NCBI GenBank assembly: GCA_963735005.1
Contig: CAVTJA010000010.1
Coordinates: 248,001 to 312,000 of the forward strand
Direction of reading: 5' to 3'
Source of the DNA: WTKG01 sp963735005
GTDB lineage: Bacteria; Actinomycetota; Actinomycetes; Actinomycetales; Demequinaceae
DNA length: 64,000 nt
Shown: in pieces, positions 7,421 through 15,178 of the stretch
Layout: each line of letters begins with the position of its first letter
How positions within the stretch are numbered: the first letter of the stretch is position 1
The notes under the pieces: generated by a model
Told to the model about the DNA's origin: nothing
The model's input: the letters and a program-made list of their open reading frames with translations, nothing else
Database searches by the model: none
Position numbers and translations under genes: made by a program

Positions 7421-8788
7421 TTACAGGTCCAGGCGCTCCAGCATATCGGTGACCAGTGCAGCCACGGCGGACCGCTCGGAACGCTCAAGCGTGACGTGCG
7501 CGAACAGCGGGTGGCCCTTGAGCGCCTCGATCACCGCCGCAACGCCGTCGTGCCTGCCGACGCGCAAGTTGTCGCGCTGCGCGACGTCGTGTGTGAGCAC
7601 CACGCGCGAGCCCTGGCCGATGCGGCTGAGCATCGTCAGTAGCACATTGCGCTCGAGGCTCTGGGCCTCGTCGACGATCACGAACGCATCGTGAAGCGAG
7701 CGGCCGCGGATGTGCGTCAGCGGGAGCACCTCGAGCATTCCGCGGTCCATCACCTCGTCGAGCACGTCGTTGCTCACCATCGCGCCGAGCGTGTCGAACA
7801 CGGCCTGCGCCCATGGATTCATCTTCTCGGCCTCGTTGCCTGGCAGGTAGCCGAGATCCTGGCCGCCTACCGCGTACAGCGGCCGGAACACCATGATCTT
7901 CTTGTGCTGCCGGCGCTCCATCACCGCCTCGAGCCCGGCACACAGCGCGAGCGCGCTCTTGCCGGTGCCGGCGCGGCCGCCCATCGACACGATCCCGATG
8001 GACTCGTCGAGGAGCAGGTCGATGGCGACCCGCTGCTCGGCGCTGCGCCCGTGGATCCCGAAGACTTCCTGGTCGCCGCGCACAAGCCTGATCTCGCCGT
8101 CGGCGCCCACGCGCCCAAGCGCGCTTCCCCGCGGCGAGTGGATCACGAGCCCCGTGTGGATCGGAAGCGTGTGGGTGTCCTCCCCCGCCTGGTCGGCGTC
8201 GGGCGCGGCCATCCGCTCCTCGTCGTACAGCGCGGACATCACCTTGTCGTCTAGCTGGATCTCGCGCATGCCCGTCCAACCGGAGTCGACCGCAAGCTCC
8301 GCGCGGTACTCCTCGGCGTCCATGCCGAGCGCCGACGCCTTGACCCGCATCGGCAGGTCCTTAGACACCACGGTGACGGAATGGCCTTCCCTGCGAAGGT
8401 TCGCGGCGACGGCGAGGATCCGAGTGTCGTTGTCGCCCAGTCGGAATCCGCTCGGAAGCACTTCAGGGTCCGTGTGGTTGAGCTCGACGCGCACGGTGCC
8501 GCCCTGCTCGTTGATCGGCACGGCCTCGTCCAGGTGGCCGTGCCGGACGCGCAACTCGTCGAGCATCCGCAGCGCGGACCTCGCGAAGTAGCCAAGCTCA
8601 GGGTGGTGGCGTTTGGCCTCCAGCTCCGTGATCACCACCACCGGGAGCACCAGCGCGTGCTCGGCGAAGCGCAACACTGCGCGCGGATCGCTGAGCAAGA
8701 CGGAGGTGTCAAGGACGAAGGTGCGGAGGGCCGTGGCGTCCGGGCTGTCGATGGACGATGCGGCGGTGGTGCTGGAGGTGAGGGTCAC
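7421..8788 (-). CDS. PhoH family protein with N-terminal PIN domain (PhoH2)
   Basis: Two-domain protein of 455 aa. An N-terminal PIN RNase-like domain (TFVLDTSVLLSDP at 23-35, with acidic residues D27, E55 and D119/D121) is followed from about residue 230 by a PhoH ATPase domain with Walker A GRAGTGKS at 271-278 and a VDEAQ Walker B. Characterised PhoH2 proteins are ATP-dependent RNA unwinding and cleaving enzymes linked to stress. The start is GTG at 8788 with GAGGAG about 8 nt upstream. In many actinobacteria phoH lies beside uppS; here hipBA sits between them. Confidence 0.9.
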   Translation of the reverse strand: MTLTSSTTAASSIDSPDATALRTFVLDTSVLLSDPRAVLRFAEHALVLPVVVITELEAKRHHPELGYFARSALRMLDELRVRHGHLDEAVPINEQGGTVRVELNHTDPEVLPSGFRLGDNDTRILAVAANLRREGHSVTVVSKDLPMRVKASALGMDAEEYRAELAVDSGWTGMREIQLDDKVMSALYDEERMAAPDADQAGEDTHTLPIHTGLVIHSPRGSALGRVGADGEIRLVRGDQEVFGIHGRSAEQRVAIDLLLDESIGIVSMGGRAGTGKSALALCAGLEAVMERRQHKKIMVFRPLYAVGGQDLGYLPGNEAEKMNPWAQAVFDTLGAMVSNDVLDEVMDRGMLEVLPLTHIRGRSLHDAFVIVDEAQSLERNVLLTMLSRIGQGSRVVLTHDVAQRDNLRVGRHDGVAAVIEALKGHPLFAHVTLERSERSAVAALVTDMLERLDL

Positions 8789-8823
8789 GCGGCGCTCCTC
8801 GCGGGCTCGTGCCGCGGGCGCTC

Positions 8824-8839
8824 ATCGCCCGACGGCGAT
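8824..8839. promoter_or_regulatory. Small palindrome upstream of phoH
   Basis: ATCGCC-N4-GGCGAT lies 36 nt upstream of the phoH start, probably within its leader. It could be an operator or an mRNA hairpin; no other copy was recognised. Confidence 0.25.
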
Positions 8840-8925
8840 GGTTTCTACGTGTCCAATAGCTTTCTCAACACATTCCCGACGGTACGCGCGGTCGGGCGAG
8901 TCGCGCGGGAGCGACGCGCCGGACG

Positions 8926-10176
8926 CTACGGTGCGGTGCCCGCGGGTTGGCCGGCTTGTAGTCGCGACACGAAGGCTCGGATGGCATCCCGCAAGCGGGG
9001 ATGCGCGCCGGGCTGCGGCGAGACCTCGGCGACGAAGGTCGAGACGTCCGCGAGCGCGCCGCGGACGAGCCCTTGGGCATCGCGGACGCCCCAGCCCGCA
9101 AATTCGGCCTCGAGCGCAGCGGCAGTCACGTCGGCGTGCGCCTCGACACCGCCAACCAGCATGGCAAGGTGCGAGAACGCGGCGTCGTGAGCCAACGGCA
9201 CCACGTCGTAGGCCGGCGCAAGCTGCGTGCGCGCACGACTCCCATCCCACGGGTGAAGGAGGCTGATGTTCTTGGCATGCAGGTCGAGATTGCCGATCGC
9301 GACCGCCAGTGTGACGAGGCGCGCCAGCCGCTGCAGATCAGGGGCGCCGCATTGCGCCACCACCTGCGCGACGCGGGCGAGGTTCACGACGTTGCCCAGC
9401 GACTCGTACTTCTCCGTCGCGTGTAGACCGAGCGCTTGGTTGAAGTCCTCCTGGTGAATGCGCAACCCAGGGCGTGACGGGTCTCGGTCGTACCGCTCGA
9501 CCACCAGTACCGGGCGGTCTTCGATGCGCTCGACTGTCGCCGAATGCGTCGCGAGTCCCAACCGCACCGCGGCTTCGTGGCCGTATTGCTCGTCATAGAC
9601 CTGCGTAGGGCGGTCATCCGGCGACACCTTGAGAATGTGGGTGCTGGGCGCCCCGCCGAGAGGACGGCACCACGATTCTCCCTGCCGCGCGAGAAGGATC
9701 TTGTGTTGCACGCCGCCGAGCGAACTGCGCCCGCGTTCGGGGTCGTTACCCAGCGGTTCAAATTGGCGCGAAGCGTCGTCGAGGAGGACGCCTACGCGCT
9801 CGTCTGTGAGGAGTTCGAGGCGAGGCTTTGCGGGTTCGTTGTCGGCGCTCGGGTCGTAGATCATCGCCGCCCCGGCAACGTCCCGCCCGAATGCGCGCAG
9901 CAGGCCAATGGTGTCGCGTTCCCGCACGTTCGCGAGCGCCGCGAGTTGGGCGCGGTAGTCACCCTCCGGCAACAGCTCGTCAAAGAAGTTCCGCCGCCGC
10001 ATCCGGTGAAGCGGATTGGGGCGCACGTCGAGCGGAACCGCCACGGAAAGGACCGTCGACCCCAGGCCGAACTTCCGGATGCCTTCCCGGCTCGGGTGGA
10101 AGTCAAAGTCGACGGGCCCCGCGTCGTCCAGTGTCCCCACCACTTCGCCGTAGAGCTCGACGATCAGGTCAGCCAT
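8926..10176 (-). CDS. hipA: HipA-type serine/threonine kinase toxin
   Basis: Toxin of a type II HipBA module. In E. coli HipA phosphorylates glutamyl-tRNA synthetase and induces persistence; the target here is unknown. The start is ATG 10176 (MADLIVELYGE), overlapping the hipB stop by 8 nt; the frame extends further but that part is hipB. Length is 416 aa. It shows the HipA N-lobe (residues 1-110), SSLGGVQHKILLA near 150-163 (Ser loop and Gly-rich ATP contacts), HILKVSPDD, the catalytic loop GNLDLHAKNISLL near 295-307 (D298) and metal-binding AYDVVPL near 322. All kinase residues look intact. The locus separates phoH and uppS, consistent with acquisition by transfer. Confidence 0.92.
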   Translation of the reverse strand: MADLIVELYGEVVGTLDDAGPVDFDFHPSREGIRKFGLGSTVLSVAVPLDVRPNPLHRMRRRNFFDELLPEGDYRAQLAALANVRERDTIGLLRAFGRDVAGAAMIYDPSADNEPAKPRLELLTDERVGVLLDDASRQFEPLGNDPERGRSSLGGVQHKILLARQGESWCRPLGGAPSTHILKVSPDDRPTQVYDEQYGHEAAVRLGLATHSATVERIEDRPVLVVERYDRDPSRPGLRIHQEDFNQALGLHATEKYESLGNVVNLARVAQVVAQCGAPDLQRLARLVTLAVAIGNLDLHAKNISLLHPWDGSRARTQLAPAYDVVPLAHDAAFSHLAMLVGGVEAHADVTAAALEAEFAGWGVRDAQGLVRGALADVSTFVAEVSPQPGAHPRLRDAIRAFVSRLQAGQPAGTAP

Positions 10177-10405
10177 CGTTGTCCTCGTCGTCGACTTCAC
10201 ACACGAGTCTCGCGTCGGTGGCTCGCAGCACCTCGAAGAGGCGCTCGGTGAGCAAGCCTGGCTTACCTTGCTCCAGTTGAGATATCCACTTCTGCGTTAC
10301 GCCGATCTCGTCTGCGAGTCGTTGCTGCGTCAGCCCGCGCATCAGCCGTGCCTGTCGTAGCGCGTTTCCGAGCGCGGCAGGCGTCGAGATCTCTCCACGC
10401 AGCAT
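10169..10405 (-). CDS. hipB: HipB-type antitoxin, XRE helix-turn-helix repressor
   Basis: A 78-residue DNA-binding antitoxin. The start is ATG 10405, chosen for its strong ribosome site (GGAAGGAG, 7 nt upstream); an upstream ATG at 10426 falls inside an operator. The XRE helix-turn-helix spans about residues 12-66: RQARLMRGLTQQRLADEIGV then QKWISQLEQGK. The acidic tail (EVDDEDNDG) may contact HipA. It overlaps hipA by 8 nt, giving translational coupling. Three palindromes directly upstream imply autoregulation by HipB or the HipAB complex. Confidence 0.92.
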   Translation of the reverse strand: MLRGEISTPAALGNALRQARLMRGLTQQRLADEIGVTQKWISQLEQGKPGLLTERLFEVLRATDARLVCEVDDEDNDG

Positions 10406-10423
10406 GTCAATCTCCTTCCTGAC

Positions 10424-10494
10424 CATGTCATTATCGACATGACTCGGAGATATGTCAATATTGACATGTCGTCGCGCTAGGTCAATAGTGGCAT
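10424..10494. promoter_or_regulatory. Array of three hipBA operators at 27-bp spacing
   Basis: O1 10424-10441 is CATGTC-N6-GACATG. O2 10452-10467 is the perfect palindrome ATGTCAATATTGACAT. O3 10479-10494 (AGGTCAATAGTGGCAT) differs from O2 at three positions. The centres are exactly 27 bp apart (about 2.5 helical turns). The array covers the hipB promoter region and is AT-richer than its surroundings. Confidence 0.8.
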
Positions 10495-10518
10495 AGCCGA
10501 TGCGCGGGGCGCCGTGAG

Positions 10519-11283
10519 TTAGCGGCCGCGGCGGCGCTCGCGCTGGGCGTACGCGCGTAGCGCCCGCAGGAAGTCCACGTGCCGGAAGTCCGGCCAGTAG
10601 GCCTCGCAGAAGTAGAACTCGCTGTGGGCCGACTGCCACATGAGAAACCCGCTGAGGCGCTGCTCGCCCGACGTGCGGATGACAAGGTCGGGGTCGGGCT
10701 GGCCCTTCGTGTAGAGGTGCGCCGCGATGTGCTCCACGGAGAAGTCCTTGGCAACCTCCTCAAGCGACAGGCCATGGTCCACGCCTTGAGCCAGGAAGGA
10801 CTTCACGGCGTCGGCGATCTCGTGACGTCCGCCGTAGCCGACGGCGATGTTGACGTGCAGGCCATCGATGTCTGCGGTGGACTTAACCGCCTCGCATAGG
10901 CGCGCGCGCACGCGCTCCGGTAGCAGGTCGAGCGCGCCCACGAGCTGCAAGTGCCAGCGGCCGTCCGCCGCGAGCGTCTCGACGGCGTCGGCGATAATGT
11001 CGAGCAAATCGTCGAGCTCGCCCTTGTCGCGGTCAAGGTTGTCCGTAGAGAGCATCCACAGCGTCACGACCTCGACGTCGGTCTCCACGGACCACTCGAG
11101 AAGTTCAGTGATCTTGCCCGCGCCCTGCCTGTGCCCGTGGGCCGCGCTGTTCCCCGAGGCCTTCGCCCAGCGTCGGTTTCCGTCGAGGATGACGCCGATG
11201 TGCCGGGGTGAGGTGCCGCTCCGGCGAATGGAGGACAATAGCCTGCGCTCGTACGTTCCATAGAGCGGCGACAGCAGGCTCAT
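10519..11283 (-). CDS. uppS: Isoprenyl (cis-prenyl) transferase
   Basis: Cytosolic or membrane-associated cis-prenyltransferase that builds the polyprenyl diphosphate carrier for cell-wall synthesis from isopentenyl diphosphate. The start is ATG 11283 with AGGAAAGGA upstream; the longer frame has no support. Length is 254 aa. The first signature is HIGVILDGNRRWAK at 28-41 (D34 binds Mg-diphosphate), the IPP-binding C-terminal block is DLVIRTSGEQRLSGFL, and the terminal FCEAYWPDF is typical. Actinobacteria often carry two such enzymes with different chain lengths; sequence alone does not say which this is. It is divergent from the hemolysin III gene. Confidence 0.92.
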   Translation of the reverse strand: MSLLSPLYGTYERRLLSSIRRSGTSPRHIGVILDGNRRWAKASGNSAAHGHRQGAGKITELLEWSVETDVEVVTLWMLSTDNLDRDKGELDDLLDIIADAVETLAADGRWHLQLVGALDLLPERVRARLCEAVKSTADIDGLHVNIAVGYGGRHEIADAVKSFLAQGVDHGLSLEEVAKDFSVEHIAAHLYTKGQPDPDLVIRTSGEQRLSGFLMWQSAHSEFYFCEAYWPDFRHVDFLRALRAYAQRERRRGR

Positions 11284-11346
11284 TGGCGTCCTTTCCTGGT
11301 TCGGGCGGCGTGCGGGAAGTGCCACACCACGGTACCGGCGTCGGCT

Positions 11347-11366
11347 AACCTACGGTATCGTAGGTT
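11347..11366 (+). promoter_or_regulatory. Perfect 20-bp palindrome over a leaderless promoter
   Basis: AACCTACG-GTAT-CGTAGGTT ends one base before the ATG of the hemolysin III gene. The hexamer TATCGT (11356-11361) inside it lies 6 nt from the ATG, as in leaderless promoters, so a bound repressor would block RNA polymerase directly. Palindromes of this type are typical of TetR-family sites. The regulator is not in the window. Confidence 0.7.
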
Positions 11367-11367
11367 C

Positions 11368-12120
11368 ATGGCCGCCCCGGACGATGTCGAACTCGACGTC
11401 ACCTCACAAGAACGCTCCGGCAACGGCGCGCGCTCCCTCAGGGCACCCGACGGCCGGCGCCACAAAGAGCGGACGGACACGTTCGACGCCCCCAAGCCGT
11501 TGCTGCGCGGCTGGCTGCACCTTGGCGCCGCGCCCATCGTCTTCCTCGCAGGCATCTTCCTAGTCGCGTCTGGCCCCACTTTCGCGGGCCGCCTCAGCGC
11601 CGCAGTGTTCACCATCACGGCCGTCATCCTGTTCGGCACGTCAGCGGTCTACCACCGCGGCACGTGGGGCGAGGGCATGCTGCGCTTCCTTCGCAGGCTC
11701 GACCACGCCAACATCTTCCTGATCATCGCTGGCACGTACACGCCGCTGGTGGTGCTGCTACTGCCGCACGGCACCGCGGTCATGCTGCTGTGGATCGTGT
11801 GGGGCGGCGCAATAAGCGGTGCCCTCATGCGAATCCTGTGGCTCAGCGCGCCGCGGTGGCTCTACACGCCGCTCTACGTGGCGCTCGGTTGGGTCGCGAT
11901 GGGATTCATGGGGCCGTTCCGCGACGCGGGCGGCGCTGCAGTCATGTGGCTCGTGGTCGCAGGCGGCGTGGCCTACACGGCTGGCGCACTCATCTACGGC
12001 TTCAAGTGGCCAAACCCGTCGCCCAAGTACTTCGGGTTCCACGAGATCTTCCACTCGCTGACGATCCTAGGCTTTGTCTGCCACTTCGTTGCCGCCAGCA
12101 TCGCCATCTACCGCGCCTGA
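11368..12120 (+). CDS. Hemolysin III / TrhA-like PAQR membrane protein
   Basis: Seven-helix membrane protein of the PAQR superfamily. Bacterial members (YqfA/TrhA) influence membrane properties; a true hemolytic role is doubtful. After a hydrophilic 40-residue N-terminus come about seven hydrophobic segments. Conserved metal-site motifs are AVYHRG near 95, DHANIFLIIAGTYTP near 112 and GFHEIFHSLT near 226. The 250-aa length is slightly above average because of the N-terminal extension. It appears leaderless, with its start embedded beside a perfect palindrome. It overlaps the small membrane-protein gene on the other strand at the 3' end. Confidence 0.88.
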   Translation: MAAPDDVELDVTSQERSGNGARSLRAPDGRRHKERTDTFDAPKPLLRGWLHLGAAPIVFLAGIFLVASGPTFAGRLSAAVFTITAVILFGTSAVYHRGTWGEGMLRFLRRLDHANIFLIIAGTYTPLVVLLLPHGTAVMLLWIVWGGAISGALMRILWLSAPRWLYTPLYVALGWVAMGFMGPFRDAGGAAVMWLVVAGGVAYTAGALIYGFKWPNPSPKYFGFHEIFHSLTILGFVCHFVAASIAIYRA

Positions 12121-12273
12121 CTCCGTTGCCAGCCCCAGCCGCTTGGCCTCATGGCTGGTCTTGCGCATGTGGCGCGTGAAGGACCGGAACAGCAGCCACA
12201 CGACGACGACCAACAAGAACGTCGCGATGAAGCCTGCCAGCCCCGGGCCAATGCTCTGGTCAATGTTCGTCAT
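12067..12273 (-). CDS. Small single-helix membrane protein
   Basis: A 68-residue protein starting MTNIDQSIGPG at ATG 12273, with GGAGG about 5 nt upstream. One transmembrane helix (about residues 10-30, AGFIATFLLVVVVWLLFRSF) is followed by a basic stretch (RHMRKTSHEAKR) and an acidic tail. It probably sits N-out/C-in in the membrane. The function is unknown. The last 54 nt overlap the end of the hemolysin III gene in antisense. Confidence 0.65.
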   Translation of the reverse strand: MTNIDQSIGPGLAGFIATFLLVVVVWLLFRSFTRHMRKTSHEAKRLGLATESGAVDGDAGGNEVADKA

Positions 12274-12303
12274 GTGCGCCTCCACCCACTATCGTGCCAA
12301 ACA

Positions 12304-12699
12304 ATGAGCACTGAATTGTCCGCCGACGCCGAGGAGGCCGCCGCTACCGGCCCTCGGATGACTCGCGGCGCCCGGATCGGCACGGCCGTCGCCGTGGCCG
12401 TCAGCATCGGCATCGCGCTGTGGCTCGGTCTTCCACAGGCTAACCAGCCGGTCCGATGGCGCGACATCGGCTTCAGCGTCACGTCACCGACGGAGGCGGA
12501 CGCGACGTTCGACGTCTTCCTGTACACGGACGCTGGCGCCACCTGCCGTGTGCGGGCGCTCAATTCCAGGCACGCGGAGGTGGGCGCGGTGGACGTGTCG
12601 GTCGACCGCGCCGACGGGCCCGAGCAGCGGCTCACGGTGCCCGTGGCGACTGTCGAGACGGCCGCCACCGCCGTCGTCTCGTATTGCACATCGCCGTAG
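12304..12699 (+). CDS. DUF4307 membrane-anchored protein
   Basis: A 131-residue protein with an N-terminal transmembrane helix (about 27-43, AVAVAVSIGIALWLGL) and an extracytoplasmic beta-rich domain containing two cysteines (TCRVRAL and VSYCTSP) that could form a disulfide. This is the actinobacterial DUF4307 type, commonly encoded just before greA, as here (63 nt upstream). No function is assigned. TATCGT lies 8 nt before the ATG, close to the leaderless spacing. Confidence 0.8.
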   Translation: MSTELSADAEEAAATGPRMTRGARIGTAVAVAVSIGIALWLGLPQANQPVRWRDIGFSVTSPTEADATFDVFLYTDAGATCRVRALNSRHAEVGAVDVSVDRADGPEQRLTVPVATVETAATAVVSYCTSP

Positions 12700-12762
12700 C
12701 GGAACGTAGCGCACCGCCTCAAGCGTTGCTATCCTGTCGAATCTTCGCTGGAAGGACCTATC

Positions 12763-13248
12763 GTGACTGAAATCACCGGAACCTGGCTGACCCAGGAGGC
12801 CTACGACCGCCTCCAGGCCGAGTACAACCACCTCACGGGTGAGGGCCGGAGCGCGCTCGCGAAGGAGATTGACGAGCGCCGCCAAGAGGGCGACCTCAAG
12901 GAGAACGGCGGCTACCACGCCGCCCGCGAGGAGCAGGCCAAGCAGGAGGGGCGCATCGCCCAACTCAAGCAGATCCTCGAGAACGCGAGCGTCGGCTCGC
13001 CCCCGTCCGGCGACGGCACGGTTCAATCCGGCATGGTCGTATCGGCCGAGGTTGCTGGGCGCCAGATGCGGTTCCTGGTGGGCTCGCGCGAGGCGGCCGC
13101 AGGCTCGGACCTCGACGTGTTCTCGGCGCAGTCGCCGCTCGGCAGCGCGCTGATCGGCAAGAGCGTGGGCGACGAAACCTCGTACACCGCCCCCAACGGC
13201 AACGAGATTCCCGTCAAGGTGATCTCCGCGGAGCCCTTCGCTGGCTAG
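12763..13248 (+). CDS. greA: Transcription elongation factor GreA
   Basis: GreA enters the RNA polymerase secondary channel and stimulates cleavage of backtracked transcripts. The 161-residue protein has the N-terminal coiled coil (about 10-78) with the tip motif EIDERRQEGDLKENGGYHAA near 36-55, where the D/E residues bind catalytic Mg, and a C-terminal FKBP-like domain ending in GNEIPVKVISAEP. GTG at 12763 follows AAGGA about 8 nt upstream, and a TATCCT hexamer lies at about 12729. Its TAG overlaps the stop of the convergent transporter gene (CTAG). Confidence 0.96.
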   Translation: MTEITGTWLTQEAYDRLQAEYNHLTGEGRSALAKEIDERRQEGDLKENGGYHAAREEQAKQEGRIAQLKQILENASVGSPPSGDGTVQSGMVVSAEVAGRQMRFLVGSREAAAGSDLDVFSAQSPLGSALIGKSVGDETSYTAPNGNEIPVKVISAEPFAG

Positions 13249-14385
13249 CGTTTGGCGCGCACACCTCTGCGCGTGACGGGTATGACCGTTGTGGGGCCAA
13301 CGCCCGAACGCCGGAGCCCGTCGATGAAGCTCTTGGTCAGCGCCAGGATCGGGACAGCCAGCAGAGCACCAACCATGCCGCCCAAGATCGAGCCGGCCGC
13401 CACCGTCACCAATATCGCGACCGGGTGCACAGACGCCGCGCGGCCGAACAGCCACGGGTAAAGGATGCTGCCCTCGAGCTGCTGGACGAGGATGACGACG
13501 CCCAGCATGACGAGAGCGGTCTTCCAGTCGCCGTCGACAAACGCGACGAGGATCGCGACCGCCCCGGTCACCGTCGCGCCCACGATCGGGATGAACGAGC
13601 CGAGGAAGACCACGATGCCGATGGGCAGCGCGAGCGACACCCCGAGGATCCACGCGCCCACGCCGATGCCGACTGCATCGACGAACGCCACGAAAACCGA
13701 TGTGCGCGTGTACGCGCCGAGCGTGGCCCAACCGGCCCGCGCTGCATAGTCCACGCGCGTCCGCGCGCGTTCGGGGAACATCCCGACCGCCCAATTCCAC
13801 ATGATCGCGCCGTCCTTCAGGAAGAAGAACAGGCAGAACAGCGCGAGCAGCGCTCCTGCAGTGACCACGCCAACGGTCGCGGTGACAGACACCGCGCCGT
13901 GCACCACGCCACCCGCGTTGTCCTGCAGCGTCTGTCCGGCGCGGTCGAGATAGTCCTGCAGGTCGGTGGCGCTGATGTTGAGCGGGCCGGAAGCGAGCCA
14001 GTCAACGACGGCGTTGATGCCGGCGCCAGCCTTCGCCTTGAGCTCATCAAGGCCGGCGATGATGGATTGGCCAGCCGCGACAAGCAGCCCGCCGACGGTC
14101 AAGCACGAGCGTCACCAGGATCATGGCGGCACCGGCCGCGCGCGGGATCTTGTGACGCTCGAGCCATGTGACGGCCGACTCGAGCGGCGCGGCGATGAGC
14201 AGCGCGATCGCGATGGGCACCACAATTGTCGACAGCGTCGCGAGCACGGTGGCGAGCGCTATGGCGACCACGCCGACGACGATCAGGCGCCACGACCATG
14301 CGCCAGCCACCCGCAACGGCACCGGGACGTTTTCAAGGATCGACGGGGCGTCGGGCTGAGGCGGCGCGGGGATATTTGTGGCCAT
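13245..14385 (-). pseudogene. AI-2E family transporter (UPF0118), interrupted by an apparent +1 frameshift
   Basis: Polytopic inner-membrane protein of the AI-2 exporter family. Two frames make one protein of about 379 aa. Frame 1 (14385 to about 14104) gives a cytoplasmic N-terminus and the first helices (WRLIVVGVVAIALATVL, KIPRAAGAAMILVTLV). Frame 2 (about 14102-13245) continues LTVGGLLVAAGQS and carries the family core GIVVFLGSFIPIVGATVTG and PLAVPILALTKSF-like end. One extra base at about 14103 on the minus strand (GTG-C-TTG) explains the break. Either the gene is inactivated or the assembly carries an indel. The substrate is uncertain; many family members do not move AI-2. Confidence 0.8.
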
Positions 14386-14475
14386 GCCGCGAGCCTACTC
14401 GCCCCCCAGCGCGGCGGCCCGGAACAGATGCGGTGCGGCCAGCGTTGGGAAGAGTACAAGGCGGCGGGAGGCCAC

Positions 14476-15117
14476 ATGTTGCTCACTGACAAGCAGAAGA
14501 TGGTGACTGCGGAGACCGCGCTCAAGGGCCGCGACACCGCCATGACGGTGTCACCCGAGCACGTGGTGCTCCACAACCCGATCGTTGGCCCGTGGCCCGA
14601 GGGCATGCAGGTGCTCTACGTGGCGATGGGTTGCTTCTGGGGCGCGGAGCGGCTGTTTTGGCAGACGCCTGGCGTGTACTCCACCGCGGTGGGCTACATG
14701 GGCGGCTGGACCAAGAACCCGACCTACGACGAAACCTGCACTGCACGGACCGGCCACACCGAGACCGTGCAGGTGGTCTACGACCCCACACTCGTGGGCG
14801 TCGAGACCCTGCTCGCCGTGTTCTGGGAGAACCACGACCCGACCACCGCCAACCGCCAGGGCGGCGACATCGGCACCCAGTACCGGTCCGCAATCTTCGC
14901 CACGACCGCGGAGCAGCTCACGGAGGCCAAGAAGTCCCGCGAGCACTACCAGCACAAGCTCGCGAACGACGGCTTCGGCACCATCTCGACGCAGATCGCG
15001 CCCACCAAGGAAGCGGGCGACGGAGTGTTCTACTACGCCGAGGACTACCACCAGGGCTACCTGTTCAAGAACCCTGGCGGCTACTGCAACCACGGCTTCT
15101 GCCAGGTCGCGTACTAG
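14476..15117 (+). CDS. msrA: Peptide-methionine (S)-S-oxide reductase
   Basis: Repairs methionine-S-sulfoxide in oxidised proteins with thioredoxin as electron donor; cytosolic. ATG 14476 has GGGAGG 5 nt upstream; the open frame extends upstream only as shadow of the transporter gene. At 213 aa it is of normal length for this clade. The catalytic motif MGCFWGAERLFW is at 51-62 (C53), followed by YDPTLVG, the NRQGGDIGTQYRSAIF block and the C-terminal resolving cysteines in YCNHGFCQ. It is a single gene flanked by a divergent transporter and a convergent esterase. Confidence 0.95.
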   Translation: MLLTDKQKMVTAETALKGRDTAMTVSPEHVVLHNPIVGPWPEGMQVLYVAMGCFWGAERLFWQTPGVYSTAVGYMGGWTKNPTYDETCTARTGHTETVQVVYDPTLVGVETLLAVFWENHDPTTANRQGGDIGTQYRSAIFATTAEQLTEAKKSREHYQHKLANDGFGTISTQIAPTKEAGDGVFYYAEDYHQGYLFKNPGGYCNHGFCQVAY

Positions 15118-15178
15118 CGACACACCGAGTGTTGGACGGGGAGGGCATCGTCGAGAGACGACGCGCGAACCTCGGCCG

